Both the position numbers and the translations under genes were made by a program. A DNA stretch of 64,000 bases from Parvibaculum sp035325945 (GTDB lineage Bacteria > Pseudomonadota > Alphaproteobacteria > Parvibaculales > Parvibaculaceae). The stretch spans positions 1 through 64,000 of the forward strand of contig NZ_DAOKYX010000010.1 of the NCBI RefSeq assembly GCF_035325945.1. The letters are read 5' to 3'. How positions within the stretch are numbered: the first letter of the stretch is position 1; every line of letters starts with the position of its first letter. Below are positions 25,149 to 35,517 of the stretch, in pieces. Below the pieces are notes generated by a model that worked only from the letters and a program-made list of their open reading frames with translations, ran no database searches and was not told the DNA's origin.

Positions 25149-28100
25149 TTATGGCTTCTCCTTCACGACAAGGCTTCCCGGCACGCCGAGGCCGTAGACG
25201 TCCGGGTCATAAAGCTCCTCGGCCTTGACGCCCGGACGCTGGAACTCGCCCGTCGCGATCGCCTGCGCCACATAGCTCAGATGATAGTTACCAGCGTCGA
25301 GATAATCCGAATAGAAGCGCACGCTGTCGTGGCGCAGTTCCTGATGATAGAAGGACCAGTAGCTCGCGGCATATTCGATCCAGTCCTTGTAGCGGTTCCA
25401 CCAGCTTCCTTCGGGCCGCTGGATCTCGGCCTTCGCCGCATCGACGCGCGAGGCCGTGGCCAGATCCCGGTTGACGGGTTCGAGCCCGCCCGGCACCGGA
25501 TCGTTGACGACGACAAAGGCGCGCGCCGCCGGCAGCGAGAGATAGAGATCGACGCGCACAAGTTCGCCGCGCGCGATTTCCGCCTTGTCGCCGAGCAATT
25601 CCCATTTGCCGTTGCGCTCGACGCTATATTCGCGCCGCACCTCGATGCCGCTATTGACGGCGGAAGACGAGATGTCCGTCGGCGCGTAAGCAAGCCGCGT
25701 CGCATAGTAGAGGCGTCCATCACCCTCGCGAGTGATCCCGACCTTCGCCTCGCGGCCCGGATCGCCCGCGCCGATTTCGTGCGTCAGCGTCGCGGGCGCC
25801 GACTTGACGCCCTTCAGCTCGGCGCTCCCCATCGGCTCGCCATCGAGCGTCACCGTCGCCTTGATATCGGGCGCGACGCGCTCATAAGCCGAGGCATAAT
25901 CGATGAGCGCATTGGTGCAGAACATGTTCTCCTGCGTATTCGCCCAGTAGCCTTGCGACTTCTGCCCCTGCGAAATGGCGCGCACGAGCTTGAACGCCAT
26001 GTTCTCGATGCGCCCCTTCTGGTCCTCCCGCTTTCCATAGGCAACGAGGCTCGAAAGGATCGCGCAATTGTCGCGCATCGGCGTCGAGAGAATCCGGTTG
26101 AAGCCTTCGCCCGTCTCCTCGCTGAAAAGGAACTTGCCGGATGTCTGGTTCGAATGGGCCAGAATGATTTCGGCAAGCTCGTCCGAGAGTTTGCCGCCGC
26201 TTGCATCGCCAAGCGAAAGCGCCGCCTGCAGCGCCATGGCATTGCCGAAGAGGCCCATCGTCTTGAATTGCGGCCGCAGCCGCTCGATGTCCCTCTCTGT
26301 CACCTTCCCGCGCTGGGCGAGCGCGGCGAGTGCAACCGCGCGCACCGAGGCCGTCATGTTCTGCGAGTAATATTTGGGCGCTACATCCCTCCGCAGGAAC
26401 TCCCCCAGATAGTCCTGGAGCTTCGCATCCACCGCCTCGGGTATCTCGACGCCGCGTTGCCGGAGCCAGCCGAAGGCAAGCGACGTATAGGCGGAGAGAT
26501 AGGGATCGACGCGCTCGCTGGAGGGCACCCAATAGGCCATGCCGCCATTCGGCGCCTGATAGTCGGCGGCGCTCGCCACCATCTCTTTCAGCACATTCGC
26601 CGCGTCCTGCCATTTCATGTCGGCCGGCAGATAGCTTTCGAGCGCCGCATAGTTCGCCGCCATCACCGCCTTCGTCACCCGCTGCTCCCAGCAGAAGAAG
26701 GGATAATCGGCGATGAAGCGGAAGGCGCCCGCCACATCGGTCACGACTGTCGGGCTCAATATGACGGAAAGGTCGCCCGCGTCGGACCTCATCGCCTTGG
26801 GAAAGGCAACCGGCACGGTCACATCGTCCTTGTCCGTCGTGCCGTAGAGCGCGGCGTTGACGAGGCCGTTCCGTTTCCCGACGGGCAGCGCATAGGCGTA
26901 GGCGTCGCGGTCGGTTTCATCTCCGGCCGTGACCCTGAAGGCGATCTCGCCCTTGCCCACATCGCGTTTCAGCGCGACGCGGCCCGCCGCCAGCGGCATG
27001 AAAATGGTCGTCCGCTGATAGGGATCGAGCTCGACCTCGCGTTTCAGGCTCTGCGGCGCTTCGCCTTCAAGCGTGCCGTTCGCCGCGATCTCGATGGCGA
27101 TCTTCCGCTTCTTGTCCGTCCGGTTCATGACGCTGAACCCGGCGGAGAATTTGTCCCCTTCCATGACCTGGTTCGGCATCACGGGCCGGATCTCCGTCGG
27201 CCGGTTCACCTTGAAGTCGCCTTCGCCAAGACCGACGCGATCGGTCGGCGTCGCGCCGATGACGAGAACGCGCCAGCCCGTCAGATTGTCGGGTGCGTCG
27301 AATTCGATGCTCGCATTGCCGTTCGCATCCGGCCGGACCGAAGGGTTCCAATAGGCCACATATTTCGAGTCTTCGCGGAACTTGAAGTCCGCGCCGCCAT
27401 CGCCGCCGGGATTGGCGCCCTTCTTTTCGAATTTCTGACGGCCGACGAGTTTCAGCAGCAGGTTGTAGTTGCGCACGTCGAGCCCATCGAGGCGGTAAAG
27501 GCCCTTATAGGGATCGAAATAGGCCTTGCCGCCGGTCACGAGATCGAAGACCGCCTGATCGAGCACGGCAACGGCGAGTTCGATCGGCTCCTGTTTCGTT
27601 TCATGCAGGGGCGCGGCATGGAGCGCGACCTTGACCTTTTCGCCAGGCCTGTAGTCCGCCCGCTCGGCCGCGGCCTTCACCGACAGCAGATTGTAGGGAT
27701 CGATGACCGGCACGGCGACATAGCCCATGCGGAAGGCGGGCTTGCCGAGATCGACCATGTTCTCGTCGAGCGGCTTGTCGACGCGCGGGCTCATGAGAAC
27801 GACCGAGACATAAAAGCCCGGCGCATATTCCGGCTTCACCGGAATTTCGACGATGGGCGTCGAGGTGGTGAAGGTTTCGACGAAGCGGTCGATGACGCCG
27901 TAGCGCTCGACGGTGATGAGCGCCTTCGCATTCGGATAGGGGTTCTTGATGAGATAGCGCGCCGTCTCGCCGACCTTGTAGGACGACTTCTCGGGGAACA
28001 TCTGCAAGGCCGTGTCCGGCCCGCCGTCCCAGAGCACCACCTCGGCGCCCACCACCCAGAAATCGCTGGTAGCGATATGCGTCTTCCCCTTCGTGCCCTT

Positions 28101-31100
28101 GACCGTCGCGGTGATCCGATATTCGCCCGCCTCTTTCGGCGTGATGCTGCATTCGGCGGGCACGGCCTCGGGCGTCCCCTGGCAATCGCCCACCTTCTCC
28201 CAGCTCGTATTGTAGACGGTCTGATAGGCATTGCCCGCGGACTTCACCCGCGCCGCCGTCACCTTCTTCATTTCGATCTTGAGATCGACGGATGCGCCTT
28301 TCACCGGCGTCCCGTTCTCATCGACGACGATATAGCTGTAGGTCGCGGGCTTGCCTGCCTGATAGAGCCACTCCTTCGGCTTGAGGCCGACGAAGCGGTC
28401 GGTCGCGGCGAAAGTCGCCTCCACCGCATTGGCGACATTCTTGCCGCGATCGTCCATGACGGCCGCCTCGAAGGTGAGATCGCCGTAAACGTCGTTGCCC
28501 TGATCGGGGATCGCGATCGTGGTTTTCGCAATACCCCCGGCGTCGAGCGGCTGTTCGATCTGGGCGATCATCCTTTCGTAGCTCGAGGTTTCGAGATCGC
28601 TGCGCGAGAAGTCGAAGCCCGCCGCAACGGGATGCGCCGACGACATGGGGCGCGGCGCGAACATCGCCGTGATGCGCGCGGTCGCATTGGTGTAGGGCCC
28701 GCCCGAGTGAAGCTCGGCCTTGCCCTCGACCTCGACCGGCGCGGAAGGCCCGAACACCTTGCCATTGACGCTCGTGGTCACACGGAAGGATGCGGGCGTG
28801 AAATCGCTGACGAGCACCTGCATCGCCCTCCAGGCGAACCAGCCGGAAGGAAGCGCGCCCTCGGCCGTTGCGTCCGTGCCGCTGCCATCCTCCGATCCGT
28901 CCGTCTCGTCCTTCGCATTCGCGTTCAGCTTCTGCAGCAGGCGGAACTTGTACCAGCCGACCGCGCCCGTCTTCGGCACAGTCACGCTGCCGTCCGTGGC
29001 GCCGAATTCGCTGAGCGCGATCTTCTTGATGTCCGCTACGACCTTGCCGGTCGGATCGACGAGCTGGAGGCGATAGATCGAAGGCGGCGGCGCCACGAGC
29101 CCCTCATTGCTCTGTCCACGAACGAATATCTTGTACTGAATGGTGTCGCCCGCGCGATAGACGCCCTGCGCTGTCGTGCCCCAGACGCGCATATGCTCCT
29201 GCGCGGACATTTCCATGGGCCACACCTGCTCGCCGGAAGCGCGATAGGTATCGGCCTCGAACTGATAGTTGATCGGCAGCAGCGCGAGGTCGTCGCCCTT
29301 CTCGACGCGGACCGTCAGCGCCTTGTCGCAAACGGACTGATAGACCCCCGGCTCCGGCGCAACGCCGGGTAGAACGGCAAGGCCGTTCTCATCGGTCGTC
29401 GCCGTGGCCTCCACGCGCTCCGGCTCGTTCCATTTCGCCGGCACCGTGCCTTCGCAGACGGCGGCGCTCAGCGCCGGGTCGCGGTAGCGCATCACCCGCG
29501 CGCCGGCCACGGGCGCGGCGGTCGCGAGATCTGCGACCCAGACCAGCGTGTTGAAGTGGCCGACCTTCACATGCACGCTGAAGGGCGTGACCTGCGCGAA
29601 GAGAAGTCCGGACTTTTCATATGGGAGCTTCGGCGTCGTCGAGAGCTTGCCGAGAATGGCGCCGGAGCGCCCTTCCAGCATCTCACGCACGCCGAAGGGA
29701 ACCGCATATTGCACGTTGCGGATCGGATCGAGCTTCTCGCTTGCGGCAAGACCGTTCTCGATACCGCTCACCCGCAGGCGGGAATAGGTGAAGTCGCGGC
29801 TCGTCAGATTGTTGACATAGAGCGGCACCTCGCTGTCGATGCCCTTTTCCAGAACGGCAATACCGTTTGGCAATTCGAAATTCGGCGGCCGGTTGTCCAT
29901 ACGCCAGCGGACCGACAGCGGCCCCTGGAGCTTGCGGCCGAAAATATCGACGATCGAGCCCTTGTCGCCGGGCTTCAGCGACGCCTCGTAATCGCGGTCC
30001 GAGCGCAGATAGACCGGGAAGCGCGCCGAATATTCGTCGCCCTTCTGGCGACCCTTCCAGTTGTAATAGCCATCCGTCTGCTCGGGATCGACATTGGCCC
30101 AGGGATCGCTCTCGGCATCGGCTTTCGGCAGATCGGGCGAGAGCTGGACATGATCGCGGATCTCCTTCGCGCGCACGGGCGATGTGAAAAGCAGCCGGAC
30201 GAGATTCCACGGGCCGCAGGCTCCCGCCGGCGGGTTCGCCTCGTCCGGCCTGATGACGAGTTCGGTGCCATCGTTCCGCGTGCATTTCAACCCGGCAAAA
30301 CGGAAATCGCCGAACGTCGCGAAGGCCTGCACCGACTGGTCGATGACGCTGCGCTCCGGCCCAAGGCCCGAAACGAGCCCCGGATGCATGACGAGTTCGG
30401 CCTCGGTGTCGAGCGGCAGCGGCGCTTTCGGCATCACCAGCCATGCGCGGCGCGCCCATTCCTCCGTCCCAGGAACGGATTCCGGTCGGAACCACGGGAA
30501 GTAGGCGAGAATCCGCCGGAAGAAGCCGACAATTCCCGGCTCGCGCTCCACCTTGACCAGCGCGTCGTCCGGCGCCTTCGACCAGTCCGGTCCCTCCGAG
30601 GCATGAACGGCGCGCGTGCCCGCCTTGTCGCCCTTCCATGAGAATTCGAGGCGGTTCACCACCGTGTCGCGGCGCACCGGCTGATTGAAGGTGACGAGGA
30701 CCGCCGGTTCGCCGGGCCCCGCCCATTCGGAGAACTCGGCCCGGTCGAGCGCCACACGCATGGTCACGAATTCGTGGCGGAACGGCCCGGCCAGCGTCGT
30801 TCCATCCTCGGCCTTGATCCCCGGATTGACCGTCATGCGGTAGCGGGTCGACGCCTTCAGCGCATCCGCTTCCCTGAGCTCGCAGGCAAGCGCGCTTTCA
30901 TTGAGCCAGCGCCACTCGCAGTTGAGCTTCGGCTCGATCTCGACGGGAATTTCCGCCGCCGTCCGCTCCATGCGCCCGAGCGGCACGACGGGCCGGTCGA
31001 ATTCGATGACGATCTGCCGCTCGGCGGGCACATCCTCGCCCGAAGGCGTGATGCGGGCGACGGCAAGATTGCCCTCGGCCGCCTGCGCCGCTGCACCGGT

Positions 31101-31172
31101 CAAGTCGGGCGAGAGGATGAGCGAAATGGAAAGAATAAAGGCGAGCAGGGAGAGCCGGGGAAGCAGATTCAT
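25149..31172 (-). CDS. yfhM: bacterial alpha-2-macroglobulin family protein
   Basis: A 2007-residue periplasmic protein. The ATG at 31172 gives a clean signal peptide (MNLLPRLSLLAFILSISLIL, ending near AAAQA). There is no lipobox Cys after it, so unlike E. coli YfhM it is probably not a lipoprotein. Macroglobulin domains (MG2 repeats) occupy the N-terminal half. The thioester motif CxEQ is present as CWEQ near residue 1494, inside an alpha/alpha thioester domain (QAALSLGDASGGKL downstream). Such proteins trap foreign proteases by a bait region and covalent bond. It is upstream of pbpC in a two-gene operon. The 203-bp region before its start shows no strong promoter by eye. Confidence 0.93.
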   Translation of the reverse strand: MNLLPRLSLLAFILSISLILSPDLTGAAAQAAEGNLAVARITPSGEDVPAERQIVIEFDRPVVPLGRMERTAAEIPVEIEPKLNCEWRWLNESALACELREADALKASTRYRMTVNPGIKAEDGTTLAGPFRHEFVTMRVALDRAEFSEWAGPGEPAVLVTFNQPVRRDTVVNRLEFSWKGDKAGTRAVHASEGPDWSKAPDDALVKVEREPGIVGFFRRILAYFPWFRPESVPGTEEWARRAWLVMPKAPLPLDTEAELVMHPGLVSGLGPERSVIDQSVQAFATFGDFRFAGLKCTRNDGTELVIRPDEANPPAGACGPWNLVRLLFTSPVRAKEIRDHVQLSPDLPKADAESDPWANVDPEQTDGYYNWKGRQKGDEYSARFPVYLRSDRDYEASLKPGDKGSIVDIFGRKLQGPLSVRWRMDNRPPNFELPNGIAVLEKGIDSEVPLYVNNLTSRDFTYSRLRVSGIENGLAASEKLDPIRNVQYAVPFGVREMLEGRSGAILGKLSTTPKLPYEKSGLLFAQVTPFSVHVKVGHFNTLVWVADLATAAPVAGARVMRYRDPALSAAVCEGTVPAKWNEPERVEATATTDENGLAVLPGVAPEPGVYQSVCDKALTVRVEKGDDLALLPINYQFEADTYRASGEQVWPMEMSAQEHMRVWGTTAQGVYRAGDTIQYKIFVRGQSNEGLVAPPPSIYRLQLVDPTGKVVADIKKIALSEFGATDGSVTVPKTGAVGWYKFRLLQKLNANAKDETDGSEDGSGTDATAEGALPSGWFAWRAMQVLVSDFTPASFRVTTSVNGKVFGPSAPVEVEGKAELHSGGPYTNATARITAMFAPRPMSSAHPVAAGFDFSRSDLETSSYERMIAQIEQPLDAGGIAKTTIAIPDQGNDVYGDLTFEAAVMDDRGKNVANAVEATFAATDRFVGLKPKEWLYQAGKPATYSYIVVDENGTPVKGASVDLKIEMKKVTAARVKSAGNAYQTVYNTSWEKVGDCQGTPEAVPAECSITPKEAGEYRITATVKGTKGKTHIATSDFWVVGAEVVLWDGGPDTALQMFPEKSSYKVGETARYLIKNPYPNAKALITVERYGVIDRFVETFTTSTPIVEIPVKPEYAPGFYVSVVLMSPRVDKPLDENMVDLGKPAFRMGYVAVPVIDPYNLLSVKAAAERADYRPGEKVKVALHAAPLHETKQEPIELAVAVLDQAVFDLVTGGKAYFDPYKGLYRLDGLDVRNYNLLLKLVGRQKFEKKGANPGGDGGADFKFREDSKYVAYWNPSVRPDANGNASIEFDAPDNLTGWRVLVIGATPTDRVGLGEGDFKVNRPTEIRPVMPNQVMEGDKFSAGFSVMNRTDKKRKIAIEIAANGTLEGEAPQSLKREVELDPYQRTTIFMPLAAGRVALKRDVGKGEIAFRVTAGDETDRDAYAYALPVGKRNGLVNAALYGTTDKDDVTVPVAFPKAMRSDAGDLSVILSPTVVTDVAGAFRFIADYPFFCWEQRVTKAVMAANYAALESYLPADMKWQDAANVLKEMVASAADYQAPNGGMAYWVPSSERVDPYLSAYTSLAFGWLRQRGVEIPEAVDAKLQDYLGEFLRRDVAPKYYSQNMTASVRAVALAALAQRGKVTERDIERLRPQFKTMGLFGNAMALQAALSLGDASGGKLSDELAEIILAHSNQTSGKFLFSEETGEGFNRILSTPMRDNCAILSSLVAYGKREDQKGRIENMAFKLVRAISQGQKSQGYWANTQENMFCTNALIDYASAYERVAPDIKATVTLDGEPMGSAELKGVKSAPATLTHEIGAGDPGREAKVGITREGDGRLYYATRLAYAPTDISSSAVNSGIEVRREYSVERNGKWELLGDKAEIARGELVRVDLYLSLPAARAFVVVNDPVPGGLEPVNRDLATASRVDAAKAEIQRPEGSWWNRYKDWIEYAASYWSFYHQELRHDSVRFYSDYLDAGNYHLSYVAQAIATGEFQRPGVKAEELYDPDVYGLGVPGSLVVKEKP

Positions 31173-31376
31173 GGATGAGCCTTCGCTGAACTCCTCGAAT
31201 GCGGCGAGCATAGCACGCGGCCACCACCTCATGACAGGCGGGGACCTTGCTCACCACACGGGATCGCGAAGACTAATTGGGATAAAAGCGGCGGGGATAT
31301 GACGCCGGGGACGGACGAAACGGGTTATCCCCAGATTTCTGTCCGCCACTCCGGCACAGACCCGCGAGCCGCGCCC

Positions 31377-32426
31377 CTATCCCCCGATCCAGCCCAGCGC
31401 GCGGCGGAAAAGCCCGATGGTCGAGGCATGGAGCATGTCGCCCGTTTCTTTCGGCGCCTTGCCGGCCGAGGCGCGGGCATGTGTGCCCTCGAGAATGATG
31501 CCGAGCTTGTAGCAGGCAAGGACCGCATACCACTCGATGGCGGAGAGATCGCGCGTCGAGCCCTCGGCGTAGCGGGCGACGAGATCGGACGCGGCCGGAA
31601 AGCCGTCCCATGGTTGCACGCCGACCGAGCCCGTGCTGCCCCGCCCTTCGGGGTCCGGCCAAGTCGCCATCAGCCAGCCAAGATCGATGAGCGGATCGCC
31701 CACCGTCGTCAGCTCCCAATCGACGATGGCGGCAAGCTCCGGCCCGTCGAAACGATACATCACATTGGCAAGGTGATAGTCGCCATGGATGATGCCGGGG
31801 CTAAATGACGAGGGCCGGTTGGCGTCGAGCCAGTCTGCCACCCTGTCGATGCCGGGAATATCGCCGGGTCCGGGCCAGCCCGGATATTCGCGATAGCTCT
31901 CGAGCTGCGAGCGCCAGCGCGCAACCTGCCGCTCGAGATAGTTCCCGACCTTGCCGAGATCGCCGAGGCCCGCGGCGACATGATCGACGCGGCCAAGCGC
32001 GGCCGCGCCATCGGCGATCGCAAGCCCCATCCGGCGGCGAATATCCGCATCGCCCGCATGGAGCGGCGGCAGGCCGACCGTCGCGTTGAACCCTTCGACC
32101 GGCTCCATCAGATAGAAGGCCGCGCCGAGCACGTCCTCGCGCGGACAGGCCGCGATGAGGCCCGGATGCGGCACATCGCTGCCCTTGAGCGCAGCAAGCA
32201 CGCGCGCCTCGCGGCGCATCGTCTCGCTGCCGTTCATATGCGGGCGATGCGGCGGGCGGCGGAGAACGAAGCTGCGGCCGCCACGGCGGAACTTGAGCAG
32301 GATGTTCTGCGTGCCGCCGGCAAGCGGCTCCACATCGGTGAGGTCGCCCTTTTCGAGCCCCTCCTCATCCATCCATGCGCGGAGCTTTTCGAGATCGACG
32401 AGATCGGTCCAGTTTTCGAGCGCCAT
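31377..32426 (-). CDS. APH-family phosphotransferase (ACAD10/11 kinase-like)
   Basis: A 349-residue aminoglycoside-phosphotransferase-fold kinase. The catalytic loop is HGDYHLANVMYR near residue 217 and the metal-binding Asp is in IVDWELTTVGDPLIDLGW. The N-terminal GGTQNILLKFRRGGRSFVLRRPP fits the subfamily that, in human ACAD10/11 and Pseudomonas LvaA, phosphorylates 4-hydroxyacyl-CoA. It is last in the minus-strand operon with an ACAD10/11-like dehydrogenase, so it probably phosphorylates a hydroxyacyl-CoA rather than an antibiotic. It starts eight bases after the alcohol dehydrogenase gene. Confidence 0.87.
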   Translation of the reverse strand: MALENWTDLVDLEKLRAWMDEEGLEKGDLTDVEPLAGGTQNILLKFRRGGRSFVLRRPPHRPHMNGSETMRREARVLAALKGSDVPHPGLIAACPREDVLGAAFYLMEPVEGFNATVGLPPLHAGDADIRRRMGLAIADGAAALGRVDHVAAGLGDLGKVGNYLERQVARWRSQLESYREYPGWPGPGDIPGIDRVADWLDANRPSSFSPGIIHGDYHLANVMYRFDGPELAAIVDWELTTVGDPLIDLGWLMATWPDPEGRGSTGSVGVQPWDGFPAASDLVARYAEGSTRDLSAIEWYAVLACYKLGIILEGTHARASAGKAPKETGDMLHASTIGLFRRALGWIGG

Positions 32427-32434
32427 GACTTGCC

Positions 32435-33472
32435 TCAGGGAACCATGACGGTCTTCAGCACGCCCTGCTGGCGGGCGTCGAAGAGGCGATAGGCTTCCGC
32501 GCCTTCGGAGAGCGGAAGCTCATGCGTGATGAACCTTTCCGGGCGCAGGCGGCCATTGCGGATCAGCGGCACGAGGTCCGGCCAGTGCGATTGAACCGAG
32601 CAGGTGCCGATATGGAAGGTCAGCCCCTTCGCGAAGGCAAGGCCCATGGGGAATGCGAAGTCCCGCGTCTGGTTGACACCGATGGCGGACACATGGCCGC
32701 GCTTGCCCGCGAGCATCAGCGCCATCTTGATCGTCGCATCGGCGCCGACGGCCTCCACCACGCTTTCGAGGCCGCGTCCGCCGGTCGCCTCGGCGACGGC
32801 TTCGAGCGCATTCGCGCCGTCGACCGGCGTCGCTCCGAGTTTCGCGGCGATGGCCCGGCGCTCGGGTACGAGGTCGATTGCGAAGACTTCCGAAGCGCCG
32901 AGCACGAAGGCGCTCTCCACCGCCATGAGCCCGATGGGGCCGAGCCCCACGACGCCGACCTTCGCGCCGGGGCGGATATTCGCGTTGACGCAGCCGAACC
33001 AGGCGGTCGGCAGATTGTCCGTGAGCATCAGCGCCTGATCGGCGGTGATGCCTTCGGGGATGATGTGGGCGTTGAAATCGGCCATGGGCACGCGAATGCC
33101 TTCGGCCTGACAGCCTTCGAGGCGATGGCTGAGGCCATAGCAGGCCGCGCCGCCCGTTTCGCACTGGTTGATGTTGCCCGCGAGGCACGAGGCGCAGGAG
33201 CCGCAACCGACCGCCGCCGAGAGCATCACCTTGTCGCCCGCCTTGAGCCGGCGGACGCCGCGGCCCACCTCGACCACTTCGCCGACCGCTTCATGGCCGA
33301 CGCAGAAACCGAGGTCCGGGCTGAAGCCCTCGCCGTGATAGATATGGAGATCGCTGCCGCAGATGCCGCATTTGTCCATCTTCACGATGGCGTCCGTATC
33401 GGCGGCAAGCTTCGGATCGTCGAAGCTCTCATAGCGGATGTCGCGCGGGCCCTGATAGAGAAGCGCCTTCAT
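32435..33472 (-). CDS. zinc-dependent alcohol dehydrogenase (MDR family)
   Basis: A 345-residue zinc MDR enzyme. Catalytic zinc ligands are in KCGICGSDLHIYHGE (Cys near 37) and GHEAVGEV; the structural-zinc cysteines are in CGSCASCLAGNINQC. The Rossmann motif is VGLGPIGLMA, followed by AIDLVPERR, indicating NAD+. It should interconvert a secondary alcohol or hydroxyacid derivative and its carbonyl form. It is fourth in the five-gene operon with two SDRs, an acyl-CoA dehydrogenase and an APH kinase, which suggests oxidation of an alcohol on the way to an acyl-CoA. Confidence 0.9.
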   Translation of the reverse strand: MKALLYQGPRDIRYESFDDPKLAADTDAIVKMDKCGICGSDLHIYHGEGFSPDLGFCVGHEAVGEVVEVGRGVRRLKAGDKVMLSAAVGCGSCASCLAGNINQCETGGAACYGLSHRLEGCQAEGIRVPMADFNAHIIPEGITADQALMLTDNLPTAWFGCVNANIRPGAKVGVVGLGPIGLMAVESAFVLGASEVFAIDLVPERRAIAAKLGATPVDGANALEAVAEATGGRGLESVVEAVGADATIKMALMLAGKRGHVSAIGVNQTRDFAFPMGLAFAKGLTFHIGTCSVQSHWPDLVPLIRNGRLRPERFITHELPLSEGAEAYRLFDARQQGVLKTVMVP

Positions 33473-33490
33473 GTTGTCTGTCTCCCCGTT

Positions 33491-34261
33491 TCAGGCGTTG
33501 CGCGCCATGAGCCCGCCATCGACCGGGATGGTGACGCCGGTGATGTAGGAAGCGGCGGGCAGGCAAAGGCTCAAGGTGACATGCGCCACTTCTTCGGGGC
33601 GCCCATAGCGGCGGAGCGCCGTGCGCCGCTTGGCGTAAACTTCCTTCTGATCGTCCGGGATCGCCGCCGTCATGCCGGTCAGGATCGGTCCGGGGCAGAT
33701 GCAGTTGACCGTGATGCCTTCCTTGCCGAGCTCAACCGCCAGCGCGCGGGTGAGGCCGGTGACGCCCGCCTTCGCCGCCGCATAGGCGCTGTCCATCGCG
33801 GTCGCGCCCAGCGCCTCGGTCGAGGCGATGTTGACGATGCGTGGGCTCTTCGACTTCCGCAGATAAGGCAGCGCGGCGCGGATGACGCGCTGCTGCGCGG
33901 TGAGAAGCACGGCGTGCAGCCTCTCCCACACATCGTCATAGTTCGGATCGTCGATGGGTGCGAAGCCGGAAATGCCCGCATTGTTGACGACGATGTCGAG
34001 GCCGCCGAATTCGGCCGCGATGGCGGCGACGACGTTGCCGACCTCCTCCTTGTCGGCGACGTTGAACCGCCACGCCTTCGCCCTGCCGCCGGATGCGGCG
34101 ATGGCGCGGGCCACCGCCTCGGCGCCATCGGCCGAATAATCCGTCACCGCCACATTGGCGCCCTCGGCGGCGAAGACCTCGGCGGTGGCGCGACCCATGC
34201 CGCTCGCCGCGCCCGTCACCAGCACAGTCAGACCTCTGACCGACCTCACAGGTTCTGTCAT
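33491..34261 (-). CDS. SDR family oxidoreductase
   Basis: A 256-residue classical short-chain dehydrogenase. The coenzyme motif is TGAASGMGRA, the structural motif VNNAGISG, and the active site Ser with SAYAAAKAG (Tyr and Lys in YxxxK). The closing ASYITGVTIPVDGG is typical of FabG-like enzymes. It lies seven bases after the acyl-CoA dehydrogenase gene in the same operon and may act on the same substrate chain, for example a 3-hydroxyacyl or alcohol intermediate. Substrate unknown. Confidence 0.88.
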   Translation of the reverse strand: MTEPVRSVRGLTVLVTGAASGMGRATAEVFAAEGANVAVTDYSADGAEAVARAIAASGGRAKAWRFNVADKEEVGNVVAAIAAEFGGLDIVVNNAGISGFAPIDDPNYDDVWERLHAVLLTAQQRVIRAALPYLRKSKSPRIVNIASTEALGATAMDSAYAAAKAGVTGLTRALAVELGKEGITVNCICPGPILTGMTAAIPDDQKEVYAKRRTALRRYGRPEEVAHVTLSLCLPAASYITGVTIPVDGGLMARNA

Positions 34262-34268
34262 GGCGACC

Positions 34269-35489
34269 TCACTTCTGCGCGTTGTATTCGGCGATCTTGA
34301 GCTTGCCGAGCTGCGACATATGCACCTCGTCGGGACCGTCGGCGATACGCAGGAAACGGTTCAGCGTGAAGAAGGCCGCCACCGGCGTGTCGGCGCTCAC
34401 GCCCATGCCGCCATGCGCCTGGATCGCCCGGTCGCAAACCGTCTGCGCCATTTGCGGCGCGACGATCTTGATCGCCGCGATGAGGTCGCGCGCGACCTTG
34501 TTGCCGTAGCGGTCCATCGCATCCGCCGCCTTGAACGTCAGAAGCCGCGCCTGCTCGATCTCGCAATAGGAGCGCGCGATGTCCTGGCGGATGCTGCTCT
34601 GGTCCGACAGCTTCTTGCCGAAGGCGACGCGGTTTTCGACGCGGCGCGCCATGATCTCCAATGCGCGCTGCGCCTGCCCGATCGAGCGCATGCAATGGTG
34701 GATGCGGCCTGGCCCGAGGCGGCCCTGCGCGATCTCGAAGCCCCGGCCTTCGCCGAGAATGAGGTTGGACTTCGGCACGCGCACATTCTCGAGCCGCAGT
34801 TCAGCCTCGCCGCCGGGCGAATTGAAGCTGCTGAAGACCGACTGGTTGCGGACGATATGCACGCCCGGCGTCTCGCGCGGAATGATGATGGTCGATTGCT
34901 GCTGGTGGCGCGGCGCCTGCGGGTTGGACTTGCCCATCAGGAGCAGGAGCTTGCAGCGCGGGTCCATGATGCCCGAGATCCACCATTTTCGGCCGTTGAT
35001 GACATAGTCATCGCCATCGGCGCGGATTTCAGTTTCGATGTTCGTCGCATCCGACGAGGCGACCTGCGGCTCGGTCATCAGATAGGCCGAGCGGATTTCG
35101 CCGTCGAGCAGCGGCCTCAGCCACTGCTTCTGCTGCGCGGGCGAGCCGTATTTCGCCAGCACTTCCATGTTGCCCGTATCGGGCGCGGAGCAGTTGAAGA
35201 CTTCCGACGACCACGGCACGCGGCCCATGATCTCGGCCAGCGGCGCATATTCGAGATTGGTGAGGCCGGGGCTCCACTCTCCATATTCATGCGGCAGAAA
35301 GAGATTCCAGAGCCCCTCCTCCCTCGCCTTCTCCTTCAGCTCATCGAGGCCCGGCCAGTGCTTCCAGAGGTTGGCGGGATTGGACACCCAGTCGAAATGC
35401 GCCTGCTCATTCGGATAGATGTGCCGATCCATGAAGTCTTCGAGCTTCGCGATCAGCGTCTTCACCTTGTCGGTATGTTCGAAATTCAT
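34269..35489 (-). CDS. acyl-CoA dehydrogenase, ACAD10/11-like
   Basis: A 406-residue flavin enzyme. The frame is open upstream, but the ATG at 35489 has GGGGAGG before it and gives the family N-terminus. The blocks GRKWWISG, APRHQQQS and GLGPGRIHHCMR are those of the ACAD10/11 branch rather than of ordinary straight-chain enzymes. The C-terminal IQAHGGMGVSADTPV and RIADGPDEVH close the FAD site. In animals this domain is fused to an APH kinase and hydroxyacyl-CoA is phosphorylated before elimination; here the kinase is a separate gene (31377-32426) in the same operon. Confidence 0.92.
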   Translation of the reverse strand: MNFEHTDKVKTLIAKLEDFMDRHIYPNEQAHFDWVSNPANLWKHWPGLDELKEKAREEGLWNLFLPHEYGEWSPGLTNLEYAPLAEIMGRVPWSSEVFNCSAPDTGNMEVLAKYGSPAQQKQWLRPLLDGEIRSAYLMTEPQVASSDATNIETEIRADGDDYVINGRKWWISGIMDPRCKLLLLMGKSNPQAPRHQQQSTIIIPRETPGVHIVRNQSVFSSFNSPGGEAELRLENVRVPKSNLILGEGRGFEIAQGRLGPGRIHHCMRSIGQAQRALEIMARRVENRVAFGKKLSDQSSIRQDIARSYCEIEQARLLTFKAADAMDRYGNKVARDLIAAIKIVAPQMAQTVCDRAIQAHGGMGVSADTPVAAFFTLNRFLRIADGPDEVHMSQLGKLKIAEYNAQK

Positions 35490-35517
35490 TGAATGCCTCC
35501 CCGGCTGATTTCGATAT

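Noticed and set aside
22956..29372. A 2138-codon open frame on the plus strand opposite pbpC and the A2M gene
   Set aside because: It is antisense to two clearly recognised proteins with signal peptide and catalytic motifs. High GC and codon bias keep antisense frames open; its translation is low-complexity, rich in Arg, His and Ala.
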